NCBI GenBank assembly: GCA_034678415.1
Contig: JAXDBV010000341.1
Location: 1-22,936 of the forward strand
Direction of reading: 5' to 3'
DNA length: 22,936 nucleotides
Source: JAXDBV01 sp034678415
Lineage (GTDB): Bacteria; Bacteroidota; Bacteroidia; Bacteroidales; VadinHA17
Shown: positions 8,731 to 16,817 of the stretch, in pieces
Position numbering within the stretch: position 1 is the first letter of the stretch
How the letters are laid out: every line of letters starts with the position of its first letter
Notes under the pieces: generated by a model
Told to the model about the DNA's origin: nothing
What the model saw: only the letters and a program-made list of their open reading frames with translations
The model's database searches: none
Program-made: the position numbers and the translations under genes

Positions 8731-10868
8731 AACTATTCAATACCCCTGGATCACTAACAAGAACCATCCGTCCGATTTTTGACGGCTTGTGTGCTATGAT
8801 GCTCCTGTTTAACGGGTGCGGAAAAATACCTGAGGTTACCACGGGTAGCCTTTTACAGGAGATGACCGACCGCGAACAAATAGCACGATTTCCGCATCCT
8901 GATTATACATGCAAACAGTTCAGCAGCTATAACAGAACATCCGTCAGGCCCGGCGATTATACATGGTTTGGTAACCTCGACAACAACTATTTCATAAGAA
9001 CTGAAGAAAATCAGGGTAGGCGGGAATATGTGCTGTTCGATGCCGATGGTCCCGGCGTCGTTGTCCGCTTCTGGTCCACCTTTGCAAGGTACGATGGAAA
9101 GGGTACCCTTCGTTTTTACTTTGACGGGGAATCCCAGCCGGGAATTGAAGCCGAACCAATGGCACTGCTGAGCGGCAGGAAACTTGTGCCCTATCCTCTG
9201 TCGTTTAGTGTATCCCCGGAAACCGATATCTCCCGGCGGGGTCATAACCTCTACCTGCCGATCCCCTATGCCAGGCACCTGAAAATCACCTATGAGACAG
9301 AAAGCATCAGGGAAGCCAGGGACGGGATCCACGAAGTGGCTGACAGAACACAGCAGCTTTATTATTACCAGATCAATTATCGTACGTACTCCTCCGGTGT
9401 GAAAGTGAAGACGTTTGACACCACTGACCTCACTACATATGCTCCGTTACTAAAAGAAACATTGAACAAAATAGGGCGATGTGACCGGGACCTTGACGGT
9501 GTGCCACTATCAACCACCTCTTTCTCCGGCAGGCTGCTCCCGGGTTCGGATACAACGATAACGCTCAATGGGCCACAGGCAGTAAGAAAGCTGCAATTAA
9601 AACTTAAGGCATGCAACCTCGAACAGGCGTTACGTTCCACAGTGATCACTTTCACATTTGACGGACAACAAACGGTCTGGGCACCGGTGGGCGACTTTTT
9701 CGCAACAGGCTATACGATTATTCCTGCCATCACATGGTATCAGCAGGTGGATGCCGACAGCACACTGGCCGTGTTCTGGGTTATGCCTTTCAAAACCAGG
9801 GGTGAGATATCCCTTATCAATCATGGCGATCAGGAAGTGCAGATTATCAACGGGGAAATCCATGCATCCCCTTGGAAATGGGATAAAAGAAGCATGCTGT
9901 TTGGCTCATCATGGTACCAGAATACCCGTATCAATACCGGCCTGGTGAAAGACAGGGACGGCCACGGCGATATGTTTGATATAAACTATACCACACTGGA
10001 CGGAAAAGGAGTGTACGTGGGCGATGCCGTGACCTTGTTCAATTGCTCTCCTGCGTGGTGGGGTGAAGGAGATGAAAAAGTATTTGTTGACCATGAAGAG
10101 TTCCCGTCTCATTTCGGGACAGGTACGGAAGATTACTATGGATATGCCTGGTGCCGTCCTGAAAAATTCGGGCATCCGTTCATCTCCCAGCCCGATGGAT
10201 CGGGGAACCTCGCCCCGGGGTATACCCTTAATATGCGTTTCAGAACCCTTGATGCCATACCCTTCCGTGAAAGCCTGCGTTTTGACATGGAGTTATGGCA
10301 TTGGGGTTATACACGGATGAACCATGCTCCCATAACATACTGGTATATCATGCCAGGGGGATCATGCGGGATAACGTCGGATACCGCTGCTGTTAAGGAA
10401 GTGGTTGTCCTCAAAAGGGAACAGATATTCCCTCCGGTGATGAATGAGCAACGGATTATCGAGGGTGAAGACCTGGTGGTTACAGCCGTTACCGGCGAAG
10501 GCACGGCTGTCATACGTCCTGTGCCCGTACCCGGTAAACCAAACTGGACAAAGGCATGCATGCAGTGGTCAGGGGCCAGAACAAACGACCGGTTGTCGAT
10601 GAAATTTGTGGCGGGTGAACCCGGCAATTATACCATCACAATGAATATGGTAGCCGCCCGGGCACTACCCACACTGAAATTCCTGCTGAATGGCAAACAG
10701 ATCGCTGCCGCCGTTTTTGCACCCGGCAACGAAAACGGACAGAGGATCATCCTTCATAACGCCCTACTGGTGAACGGCGATAACGAACTGACAGTAATTG
10801 TAAAATCCTCTTCACAGAAAGACGGTGAGTTGTTCGGTATCGATTTACTGCAGTTCCAGAAACTGTAG
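8727..10868 (+). CDS. GH172-type (DUF2961) hydrolase with extra C-terminal domain, probable lipoprotein
   Basis: 713 aa, about 320 residues longer than its paralogue at 2918. The N-terminus has a hydrophobic segment ending in FNGC (Cys31), a non-ideal lipobox, so lipidation is probable rather than certain. Residues about 60-565 are the DUF2961/GH172 double jelly-roll: GPGVVVRFWST, PVGDFFATGYT, FWVMPFKT and the catalytic-pair motifs WWGEGDE (Glu447) and GTGTEDYYG (Glu468), 21 residues apart as in characterised GH172 enzymes. Residues about 575-713 (IIEGEDLVV onward, through LKFLLNGKQI) look like a beta-sandwich accessory domain, perhaps carbohydrate-binding; no family is assigned. The start ATG overlaps the stop of the GH116-type gene, suggesting that the two act on one substrate and are made in fixed ratio. 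A furanosidase role is inferred from the family only. Confidence 0.92.
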   Translation: MKLFNTPGSLTRTIRPIFDGLCAMMLLFNGCGKIPEVTTGSLLQEMTDREQIARFPHPDYTCKQFSSYNRTSVRPGDYTWFGNLDNNYFIRTEENQGRREYVLFDADGPGVVVRFWSTFARYDGKGTLRFYFDGESQPGIEAEPMALLSGRKLVPYPLSFSVSPETDISRRGHNLYLPIPYARHLKITYETESIREARDGIHEVADRTQQLYYYQINYRTYSSGVKVKTFDTTDLTTYAPLLKETLNKIGRCDRDLDGVPLSTTSFSGRLLPGSDTTITLNGPQAVRKLQLKLKACNLEQALRSTVITFTFDGQQTVWAPVGDFFATGYTIIPAITWYQQVDADSTLAVFWVMPFKTRGEISLINHGDQEVQIINGEIHASPWKWDKRSMLFGSSWYQNTRINTGLVKDRDGHGDMFDINYTTLDGKGVYVGDAVTLFNCSPAWWGEGDEKVFVDHEEFPSHFGTGTEDYYGYAWCRPEKFGHPFISQPDGSGNLAPGYTLNMRFRTLDAIPFRESLRFDMELWHWGYTRMNHAPITYWYIMPGGSCGITSDTAAVKEVVVLKREQIFPPVMNEQRIIEGEDLVVTAVTGEGTAVIRPVPVPGKPNWTKACMQWSGARTNDRLSMKFVAGEPGNYTITMNMVAARALPTLKFLLNGKQIAAAVFAPGNENGQRIILHNALLVNGDNELTVIVKSSSQKDGELFGIDLLQFQKL

Positions 10869-10932
10869 GCAGAAAGGTTTTGCATCCTTATCTGGTGCAA
10901 TCGCATGGATGGCTCCGGGGTAATTTAAAAAT

Positions 10933-12516
10933 ATGAAGAAAAAGAATCGCAGCCATTATGGCATGATCTTACCGGGTATCCTGGCAATAACTGTTGGCGG
11001 TTGTACGGAAAAAGCCGGTAACCAGCCCAATATTTTAATGTGTATTGCCGATGATGTGTCATATCCGCATATGGGTGAGAGGTGCCGGTGGATCAATACC
11101 CCGGCCTTTAACCAGGTGGCCAGGGATGGTATTCTCTTCAGTAACGCCTATACTCCAAATGCAAAATGTGGCCCTTCCAGATCATGCATTCTTACCGGAA
11201 GAAATTCCTGGCAGCTCAGGGAAGCAGCCAATCACTTTTGCTTTTTCCCCGCTGATATTAAAACGTTTCCGGAAGCCCTCATGGAAAACGGTTACTATGT
11301 TGGCTATACCGGGAAAGGATGGGCTCCCGGAGATCCGGGAATGAAAAACGGGGTGAAAAGGGAACTGATAGGGAAGGATTGGAACACCCTGAAAACCACT
11401 CCCCCCACCCGTACCATGTCAGCCGTTGATTATACGTCTAATTTTATTGAATTCTATAAAAACAAGCCGGAAGGTAAACCCTTCTTCTTCTGGTACGGGA
11501 GTCACGAACCCCACAGGAAATATGAGTATGCATCGTCACTGAAAGCCGGGAAAAGACCGGATGATATTGAGGAAGTGCCTCCCGTTTTTCCGGATAACGA
11601 TAGTGTAAGAACCGATCTGCTGGATTATGCTCTTGAAATAGAATACTTCGATCTTCATGTGGAAAGGATGATCGGGTTCCTGAAGGAACAGGGAGAGCTA
11701 CACAATACCATCATTGTCGTCACCTCTGACAATGGTATGCCATTCCCTCATGCCAAAAGTGATGCATATGATTACTCAACCCACTTGCCGCTCGCGATCA
11801 TGTGGGGTAAAGGCATTAAGAGGAAGGGAAGGACAGCGAATGATTATGTCAGTTTTATTGATTTTGCCCCCACTTTCCTGGAGGTGGCGGGCATTAACCC
11901 CCAACAATGCGGCATGATGCCTGTCACCGGAAAAAGTCTGGTCCCGTTGTTCCGGGATTTGAAGCAGGATAAACCCTTCAGGGACTGTATCCTGGTCGGT
12001 AAGGAAAGGCATGATGTTGGACGGCCCCGGGACATGGGATATCCCATCCGCGGAATCATTCAGGACGGCTGGCTGTACCTGGTGAACTACCGCAACGACC
12101 TGTGGCCGGCAGGGAATCCGCAGACTGGCTATCCCACCGTGTGCGGCGGACCGACAAAAACAGCAGTGCTCCACACACGAACAGAACCTTCAAAAAATTA
12201 TCTCTGGGAAATGTCTTTCGGGAAACGACCATCCGAGGAATTGTATTTCCTGAAAAACGATCCTCATTGCATTTCCAATCTTGCCGGTAACCCGGAGTGC
12301 CTTGAAAGAAAAAACGGGATGAGACAAACGATGGAAACCCAATTGAGAAACGAAGACGACCCCAGGATGTTTGGGAACGGAGACATGTTCCATAAATACC
12401 TTTTTTCTGATCCCCGCTGGCGAAACGCATACGAACGAATCGTGGTTCAGAAAGAAGACCTTGTTTTGCCATGGATCAATGCCTCCGATATGGAAAACGA
12501 CTGGATTGACGATTAG
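10933..12516 (+). CDS. Sulfamidase-like (SGSH-type) sulfatase, Cys-type, lipoprotein
   Basis: 527 aa with lipobox VGGC (Cys24). S1 sulfatase fold: Asp40-Asp41 (CIADDVSYPH), Cys79 in KCGPSRSC (formylglycine precursor) and Asp266-Asn267 in TSDNGMPFPHAK. The combination of GSHEPHRKYE, VPPVFPDNDSVRTDLLDYALEIEYFD and SDNGMPFP is the layout of N-sulfoglucosamine sulfohydrolase (heparan sulfamidase) and its bacterial relatives, so a hexosamine N- or O-sulfate is a reasonable but unproven substrate. At the position of the usual GKxH motif it has GKGWAPGD (Lys128, Trp130) with no His, which may be a subgroup trait. 64 bp follow the GH172 gene and 22 bp precede GH116 copy 2, consistent with an operon. 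A distant paralogue lies at 16818. Confidence 0.93.
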   Translation: MKKKNRSHYGMILPGILAITVGGCTEKAGNQPNILMCIADDVSYPHMGERCRWINTPAFNQVARDGILFSNAYTPNAKCGPSRSCILTGRNSWQLREAANHFCFFPADIKTFPEALMENGYYVGYTGKGWAPGDPGMKNGVKRELIGKDWNTLKTTPPTRTMSAVDYTSNFIEFYKNKPEGKPFFFWYGSHEPHRKYEYASSLKAGKRPDDIEEVPPVFPDNDSVRTDLLDYALEIEYFDLHVERMIGFLKEQGELHNTIIVVTSDNGMPFPHAKSDAYDYSTHLPLAIMWGKGIKRKGRTANDYVSFIDFAPTFLEVAGINPQQCGMMPVTGKSLVPLFRDLKQDKPFRDCILVGKERHDVGRPRDMGYPIRGIIQDGWLYLVNYRNDLWPAGNPQTGYPTVCGGPTKTAVLHTRTEPSKNYLWEMSFGKRPSEELYFLKNDPHCISNLAGNPECLERKNGMRQTMETQLRNEDDPRMFGNGDMFHKYLFSDPRWRNAYERIVVQKEDLVLPWINASDMENDWIDD

Positions 12517-12538
12517 ACATATTTAAATATATCATATT

Positions 12539-15136
12539 ATGTACAGTATAGTTAACAAGGAAATCCTTCCCTGTTTTGTTCTTATCCTGCTCCTTGTACT
12601 TCCGGTACAACAGTCCTTATCATTTGACAGGATTTACGCGAGCAGCTTGCCGGAGGGAACGGCCGGTTACCACATGATCCCCGTTTTTCCGCAGGATACG
12701 GGGCACCTTTTTAATGGATACTACCGTGGCAGGAATCTGGAAAGAATCGCCTTTCCCATGGGGGGAATAGGGACGGGGATGATCTGCATCGATGGGACAG
12801 GTTCTCTTTCGCATCTTTCCATCAAACATAAACCTGACATGGAAAACTATCCTCTGGCCTTTGCCGCCGTTCATGTAAAAGGGGCGGAATACGGATCCAG
12901 GGTGTTAGAGACTCCTGTCCCCTCATGGAAGTATTATGTTACCAATCCAACCAGGGGAGGAAGGGGGACGAACTATGGGTTACCCAGGTTTCATGACGGC
13001 AGGTTTCTGGCTCGTTTCCCTTTTGCCACCCTGGAACTTGAAGATCCCGATATACCTTTGGAAACGAGTCTTACCGGTTGGAGCCCTTTTATCCCCACCG
13101 ACCCTGATAATTCGAGTCTTCCCGTTGCTGCCATCGAATACAAATTCAGGAATACATCGGGCAAAATGCTGGACATCATTTTCTCCTATCACGCATCGAA
13201 TTTCATTTCCTCCCTCCCCCTTGGCCGGATCGAAAAAATAGAAAATGGCTTTACCCTTGTAAGTGGAGGCCCGAGGGAGAAAGGTCCTGCCGCCCGGATG
13301 AGTATTTATTCTGACCATCAAGCTGTGGTGGATTATGCCTGGTTTGATGGGCGTCCCAGGGATGCCTCTGCAATTCTATGGAAAGATATTGCACAGGGGA
13401 AGATGCCCGATACCCCGCCCAAAACATCCGGCGTGCTTGGAGCCTCAATCTATGTACCACTGACAATAGAGAATGGAGAGGAACAAACGGTAACGGTCAG
13501 TTTCTGCTGGTATGTTATGCCGGATACTACCATTATGGCAGGAAAGCCCGGCATTGAAAAAGCTCACTCTGCTCCTGATATGGCCGGTCAACATATTTCC
13601 TATTACAAACCCTGGTACGTGGAGAGATTCAAGGATATTGACGCGGTGAGGGAATACTGGATAACCAATTATAACAATCTAAAGACTAAGAGCCAGCTTT
13701 TCCGTGATGCGTTTTATTCTTCCACCCTGCCTCCCGAAGTGTTGGAAGCAGTGGCTGCCAACCTCACCATTCTAAAGTCTCCAACGGTACTCCGGCAACA
13801 CGACGGGAGGTTATGGGGCTGGGAAGGGTGCGATAGTGAGAGCGGATGCTGTTACGGATCGTGTACCCATGTATGGAACTATGCCCAGGCCATCCCGCAT
13901 CTATTCCCTTCACTGGAGAGAACCCTGCGGGAAACGGAATTCCTGGTCAGTCAGAATGAAGAAGGCCATCAAACCTTCAGATCCAACCTGCCGATCTCTC
14001 CTGCCATGCATAACCAATATGCTGCCTCCGACGGACAACTGGGGGGGATCATGAAGGTATACCGCGACTGGAGGATCAGCGGGAATAACGAATGGCTGAA
14101 AAAACTCTATCCAGGCATCAGGAAAAGCATGGATTATTGCATCAACACATGGGATCCGAAACATAAGGGGGTTCTTGAAGAACCTCACCATAACACCTAT
14201 GATATCGAGTTTTGGGGCCCCGATGGAATGTGCACCAGCTTCTATCTCGGAGCCCTGACAGCATTCATTGAAATCAGTAAGGAATTAAAGGTGCCTGTCA
14301 AATTCTATCTTGACCTTTTATCGAATGGCAAGAAGATAATGGAAGAAGAACTGTTCAATGGTGAATACTTCTTTCAGAAAATTCAATGGAAGGAGTTGGT
14401 AGCCAATGATCCGGTAAAAGTCGCAGCCGGAACCGACCAGGTTGACTATTCTGAAGAAGCCATGGAAATCCTGGAAAAAGAAGGGCCCAAATATCAATAT
14501 GGTACAGGCTGTCTCTCCGACGGGATTCTGGGGATGTGGATCGCCAGCGTTTGCGGCCTCAAGGAAGCGGTGGACAACACCAGGGTGACAAGTCACTTAT
14601 TATCCGTTTACAAGTATAACCTGAAGAAAGATCTCTCCAGGCATGTGAATACACAGAGGCCTACCTATGCCCTTGGTAAGGAAGGAGGCCTGATCTTATG
14701 CTCCTGGCCCGGAGGCGGGAACCTGACATTGCCATTCTTTTACAGCGATGAAGTATGGACAGGCGTGGAATACCACGTGGCCAGCCACCTGATGATGAAA
14801 GGATATGTGAAGGAAGGACTGGACATTGTCAGGACCTGCCGATCGAGGTATAATGGCATCGTACGCAATCCATTTAATGAATTAGAATGTGGATACTGGT
14901 ATGCCCGGGCATTGGCCAGTTACGGCCTCCTGCAGGGCCTTACCGGTATCCGGTATGATGCCGTTGACAAGACCTTGTACATCGATTCAAGAATCGGGGA
15001 TAGTTTTACTAGCTTCCTGTCAACCGAAACAGGATTTGGAAACGTTGGACTGAAGGACGGGCAACCGTTCGTAGATATTAAATACGGAAGCATTGTAATC
15101 AACAAGATCCTTGTGTCAGGGAAAGAAGTGAAGTAA
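12539..15136 (+). CDS. GH116/DUF608 family glycoside hydrolase (copy 2)
   Basis: 865 aa and clearly paralogous to the enzyme at 6130, with long identical blocks such as EAVAANLTILKSPTVLRQ and CTHVWNYAQAIPHLFPSLER. The N-terminal domain begins near residue 60 with AFPMGGIGTGM at 71-81. By analogy Glu429 (LWGWEG) is the nucleophile and Asp555 (NTYD) the acid/base. The 126-residue spacing is 11 shorter than in copy 1, because copy 1 has an insertion between them. The signal is Sec type I (hydrophobic FVLILLLVLPV) rather than a lipoprotein signal, so the two copies may act in different places: soluble periplasm here, membrane-anchored for copy 1. Start chosen at ATG 12539, 22 bp after the sulfatase stop, in A/T-rich sequence. 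The stop runs into TAATG, and 72 bp separate it from the next sulfatase. Confidence 0.93.
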   Translation: MYSIVNKEILPCFVLILLLVLPVQQSLSFDRIYASSLPEGTAGYHMIPVFPQDTGHLFNGYYRGRNLERIAFPMGGIGTGMICIDGTGSLSHLSIKHKPDMENYPLAFAAVHVKGAEYGSRVLETPVPSWKYYVTNPTRGGRGTNYGLPRFHDGRFLARFPFATLELEDPDIPLETSLTGWSPFIPTDPDNSSLPVAAIEYKFRNTSGKMLDIIFSYHASNFISSLPLGRIEKIENGFTLVSGGPREKGPAARMSIYSDHQAVVDYAWFDGRPRDASAILWKDIAQGKMPDTPPKTSGVLGASIYVPLTIENGEEQTVTVSFCWYVMPDTTIMAGKPGIEKAHSAPDMAGQHISYYKPWYVERFKDIDAVREYWITNYNNLKTKSQLFRDAFYSSTLPPEVLEAVAANLTILKSPTVLRQHDGRLWGWEGCDSESGCCYGSCTHVWNYAQAIPHLFPSLERTLRETEFLVSQNEEGHQTFRSNLPISPAMHNQYAASDGQLGGIMKVYRDWRISGNNEWLKKLYPGIRKSMDYCINTWDPKHKGVLEEPHHNTYDIEFWGPDGMCTSFYLGALTAFIEISKELKVPVKFYLDLLSNGKKIMEEELFNGEYFFQKIQWKELVANDPVKVAAGTDQVDYSEEAMEILEKEGPKYQYGTGCLSDGILGMWIASVCGLKEAVDNTRVTSHLLSVYKYNLKKDLSRHVNTQRPTYALGKEGGLILCSWPGGGNLTLPFFYSDEVWTGVEYHVASHLMMKGYVKEGLDIVRTCRSRYNGIVRNPFNELECGYWYARALASYGLLQGLTGIRYDAVDKTLYIDSRIGDSFTSFLSTETGFGNVGLKDGQPFVDIKYGSIVINKILVSGKEVK

Positions 15137-15208
15137 TGTGCTGTACCGGGACGGAATTTTCGCCTCTTTACCATGCGTTCCAATTGAACTATTATAAACA
15201 AATACATT

Positions 15209-16783
15209 ATGAAAAACAATGTGAAAGGAATAACAAAGGGTTTTACTTTTTCGGGAAGCATGATGCTTGGTCTTGGCCTGTTACAGACCGCATGCATGAA
15301 TTCGGGGGAAGTCAGTGAAAAACCCAATATCATTATTATCAATGCCGATGACCTTGGGTATGGCGATGTGGGTTGCTACAGTGCCACGCATGTGAAAACA
15401 CCCAATATCGACAGGCTTGCCAGTCAGGGTCGTATGTTCACGGATGCCCATTCGGCCTCTGCCGTGTCGACCCCTTCACGTTACGCTCTCCTCACGGGCC
15501 AGTACCCTTTCAGAAAAGATATATTCTCCCCTGTCTTTGACAAGGCAGGTGCTCTGATCGACACTACCCAGCTGACCATTGCCAGCCTCCTGAAAAAATC
15601 GGGATACTCCACCGCCTGTATTGGCAAGTGGCACCTGGGCTTCGGGATTGATACACCCAATTGGAACGGTGCCCTTATACCGGGCCCCCTGGAATACGGG
15701 TTTGATTACTTCTTCGGTATCCCTACCGTCAGCAGTCATCCGCCATTTGTATATATAGAAAACCATCATGTTGTTGGACTCGATCCCGAGGATCCGATCG
15801 TGTATGGCCGGCCGGCAGAAACAAAAGCTTTCCAGGAAAAGTTCGGCACAGAAAAGATGGGCGGTGCGAAAAAAGCACATGCCCTCTATGATGATGAGCA
15901 GGTTGGAACAACCCTTACCGCCAGGGCAGTGAAATGGATCAGGGAACATAAGAATGAGCCTTTCTTCCTTTATTACGGAACAACAAATATTCACCACCCC
16001 TTTACCCCCGATCCGCGTTTTAATGGAACCAGCCAGGCAGGACGCTACGGCGATTTCATCCATGAACTCGACTGGATCGTCGGAGAGGTGATGAAAACCC
16101 TCGATGAGGAAAACCTTTCCGGTAACACCCTTGTCATCTTTACCAGTGATAACGGGGGTATGCTGAACCAGGGAGGACAGGACGCATGGAAAATGGGCCA
16201 TCATATGAACGGTACGCTTCTGGGATTCAAGTTCGATGCCTGGGAAGGCGGACATCGTATCCCCTTCATCGCCCGCTGGCCAGGAAAAATCCCCCCGGGA
16301 TCCACATCCGGTCAACTGATATCCAACGTGGATATGCTCGGCACATTCGCCGCGCTCACCGGCTACCAGCTCAGGGAAGGAGAAGGGCCTGACAGCTATA
16401 ACGTCTTGCCGGCCTTCATCGGCCAACCGAAAAAACAAATGAGGGATGACCTGATCATGGCTCCGTTAAGTAGAAAACACCTGGCCTTGCGAAAGGGACA
16501 ATGGGTGTTTATCACAGGCCAGGGTGGCGGCGGTTTCTCAGCCAAAGTACCCGGGGCCCATGCTTTCGGCGGACCGGCAGCATTCCCCTTTACCGGTGAG
16601 AAAAACAGCGATATCGAGAACGGGGAAATAAAACCCGGTGCTCCGGCTGAACAATTGTATAATCTGCAAACCGATCGTTCACAAAGCCGGAACGTCATTC
16701 GTGATTATCCTGAAACAGCCGACATGATGAGAGAACTGCTGAACCATTATAAAACCGCCGGACAGACACGCCCGGGTAAATAA
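15209..16783 (+). CDS. Arylsulfatase, Ser-type (SxPSR), probable lipoprotein
   Basis: 524 aa S1 sulfatase. The key residue is serine: Ser87 in AVSTPSRYALLTG, codon TCG at 15467-15469. Serine-type sulfatases need a radical-SAM anaerobic sulfatase-maturing enzyme to form formylglycine; the aerobic FGE acts on Cys only. Other motifs are complete: NADDLGYGD (calcium Asp pair), Lys140-Trp-His142 in GKWHLG, Asp314-Asn315 in TSDNGGM, and KFDAWEGGHRIPF after it. The signal ends QTAC (Cys29), an imperfect lipobox. Residues about 180-235 form an insert (FVYIENHHVVGLDPEDP onward) likely to shape the substrate pocket. The Ala/Gly-rich segment near 435-460 (GQGGGGFSAKVPGAHAFGGP) is a loop without assigned role. 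It lies 72 bp after GH116 copy 2 and 34 bp before the next sulfatase. Substrate position unknown. Confidence 0.95.
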   Translation: MKNNVKGITKGFTFSGSMMLGLGLLQTACMNSGEVSEKPNIIIINADDLGYGDVGCYSATHVKTPNIDRLASQGRMFTDAHSASAVSTPSRYALLTGQYPFRKDIFSPVFDKAGALIDTTQLTIASLLKKSGYSTACIGKWHLGFGIDTPNWNGALIPGPLEYGFDYFFGIPTVSSHPPFVYIENHHVVGLDPEDPIVYGRPAETKAFQEKFGTEKMGGAKKAHALYDDEQVGTTLTARAVKWIREHKNEPFFLYYGTTNIHHPFTPDPRFNGTSQAGRYGDFIHELDWIVGEVMKTLDEENLSGNTLVIFTSDNGGMLNQGGQDAWKMGHHMNGTLLGFKFDAWEGGHRIPFIARWPGKIPPGSTSGQLISNVDMLGTFAALTGYQLREGEGPDSYNVLPAFIGQPKKQMRDDLIMAPLSRKHLALRKGQWVFITGQGGGGFSAKVPGAHAFGGPAAFPFTGEKNSDIENGEIKPGAPAEQLYNLQTDRSQSRNVIRDYPETADMMRELLNHYKTAGQTRPGK

Positions 16784-16817
16784 TACCTGCCCTTCACCGA
16801 TGTAACATAAATACGTC

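Noticed and set aside
10880..10900. TTGCA-N11-TGCAA inverted repeat and a 10-mer (TATCTGGTGC) shared with the hairpin after GH20 at 2177-2186
   Set aside because: The stem is only 5 bp and a single 10-mer match in 23 kb of similar DNA can occur by chance; no third copy was noticed.
15476..16438. Long minus-strand open frame (320 codons) opposite the Ser-type sulfatase
   Set aside because: It lies entirely within a gene with full sulfatase motifs and codes for a protein with no recognisable pattern; a shadow of + strand codon bias.
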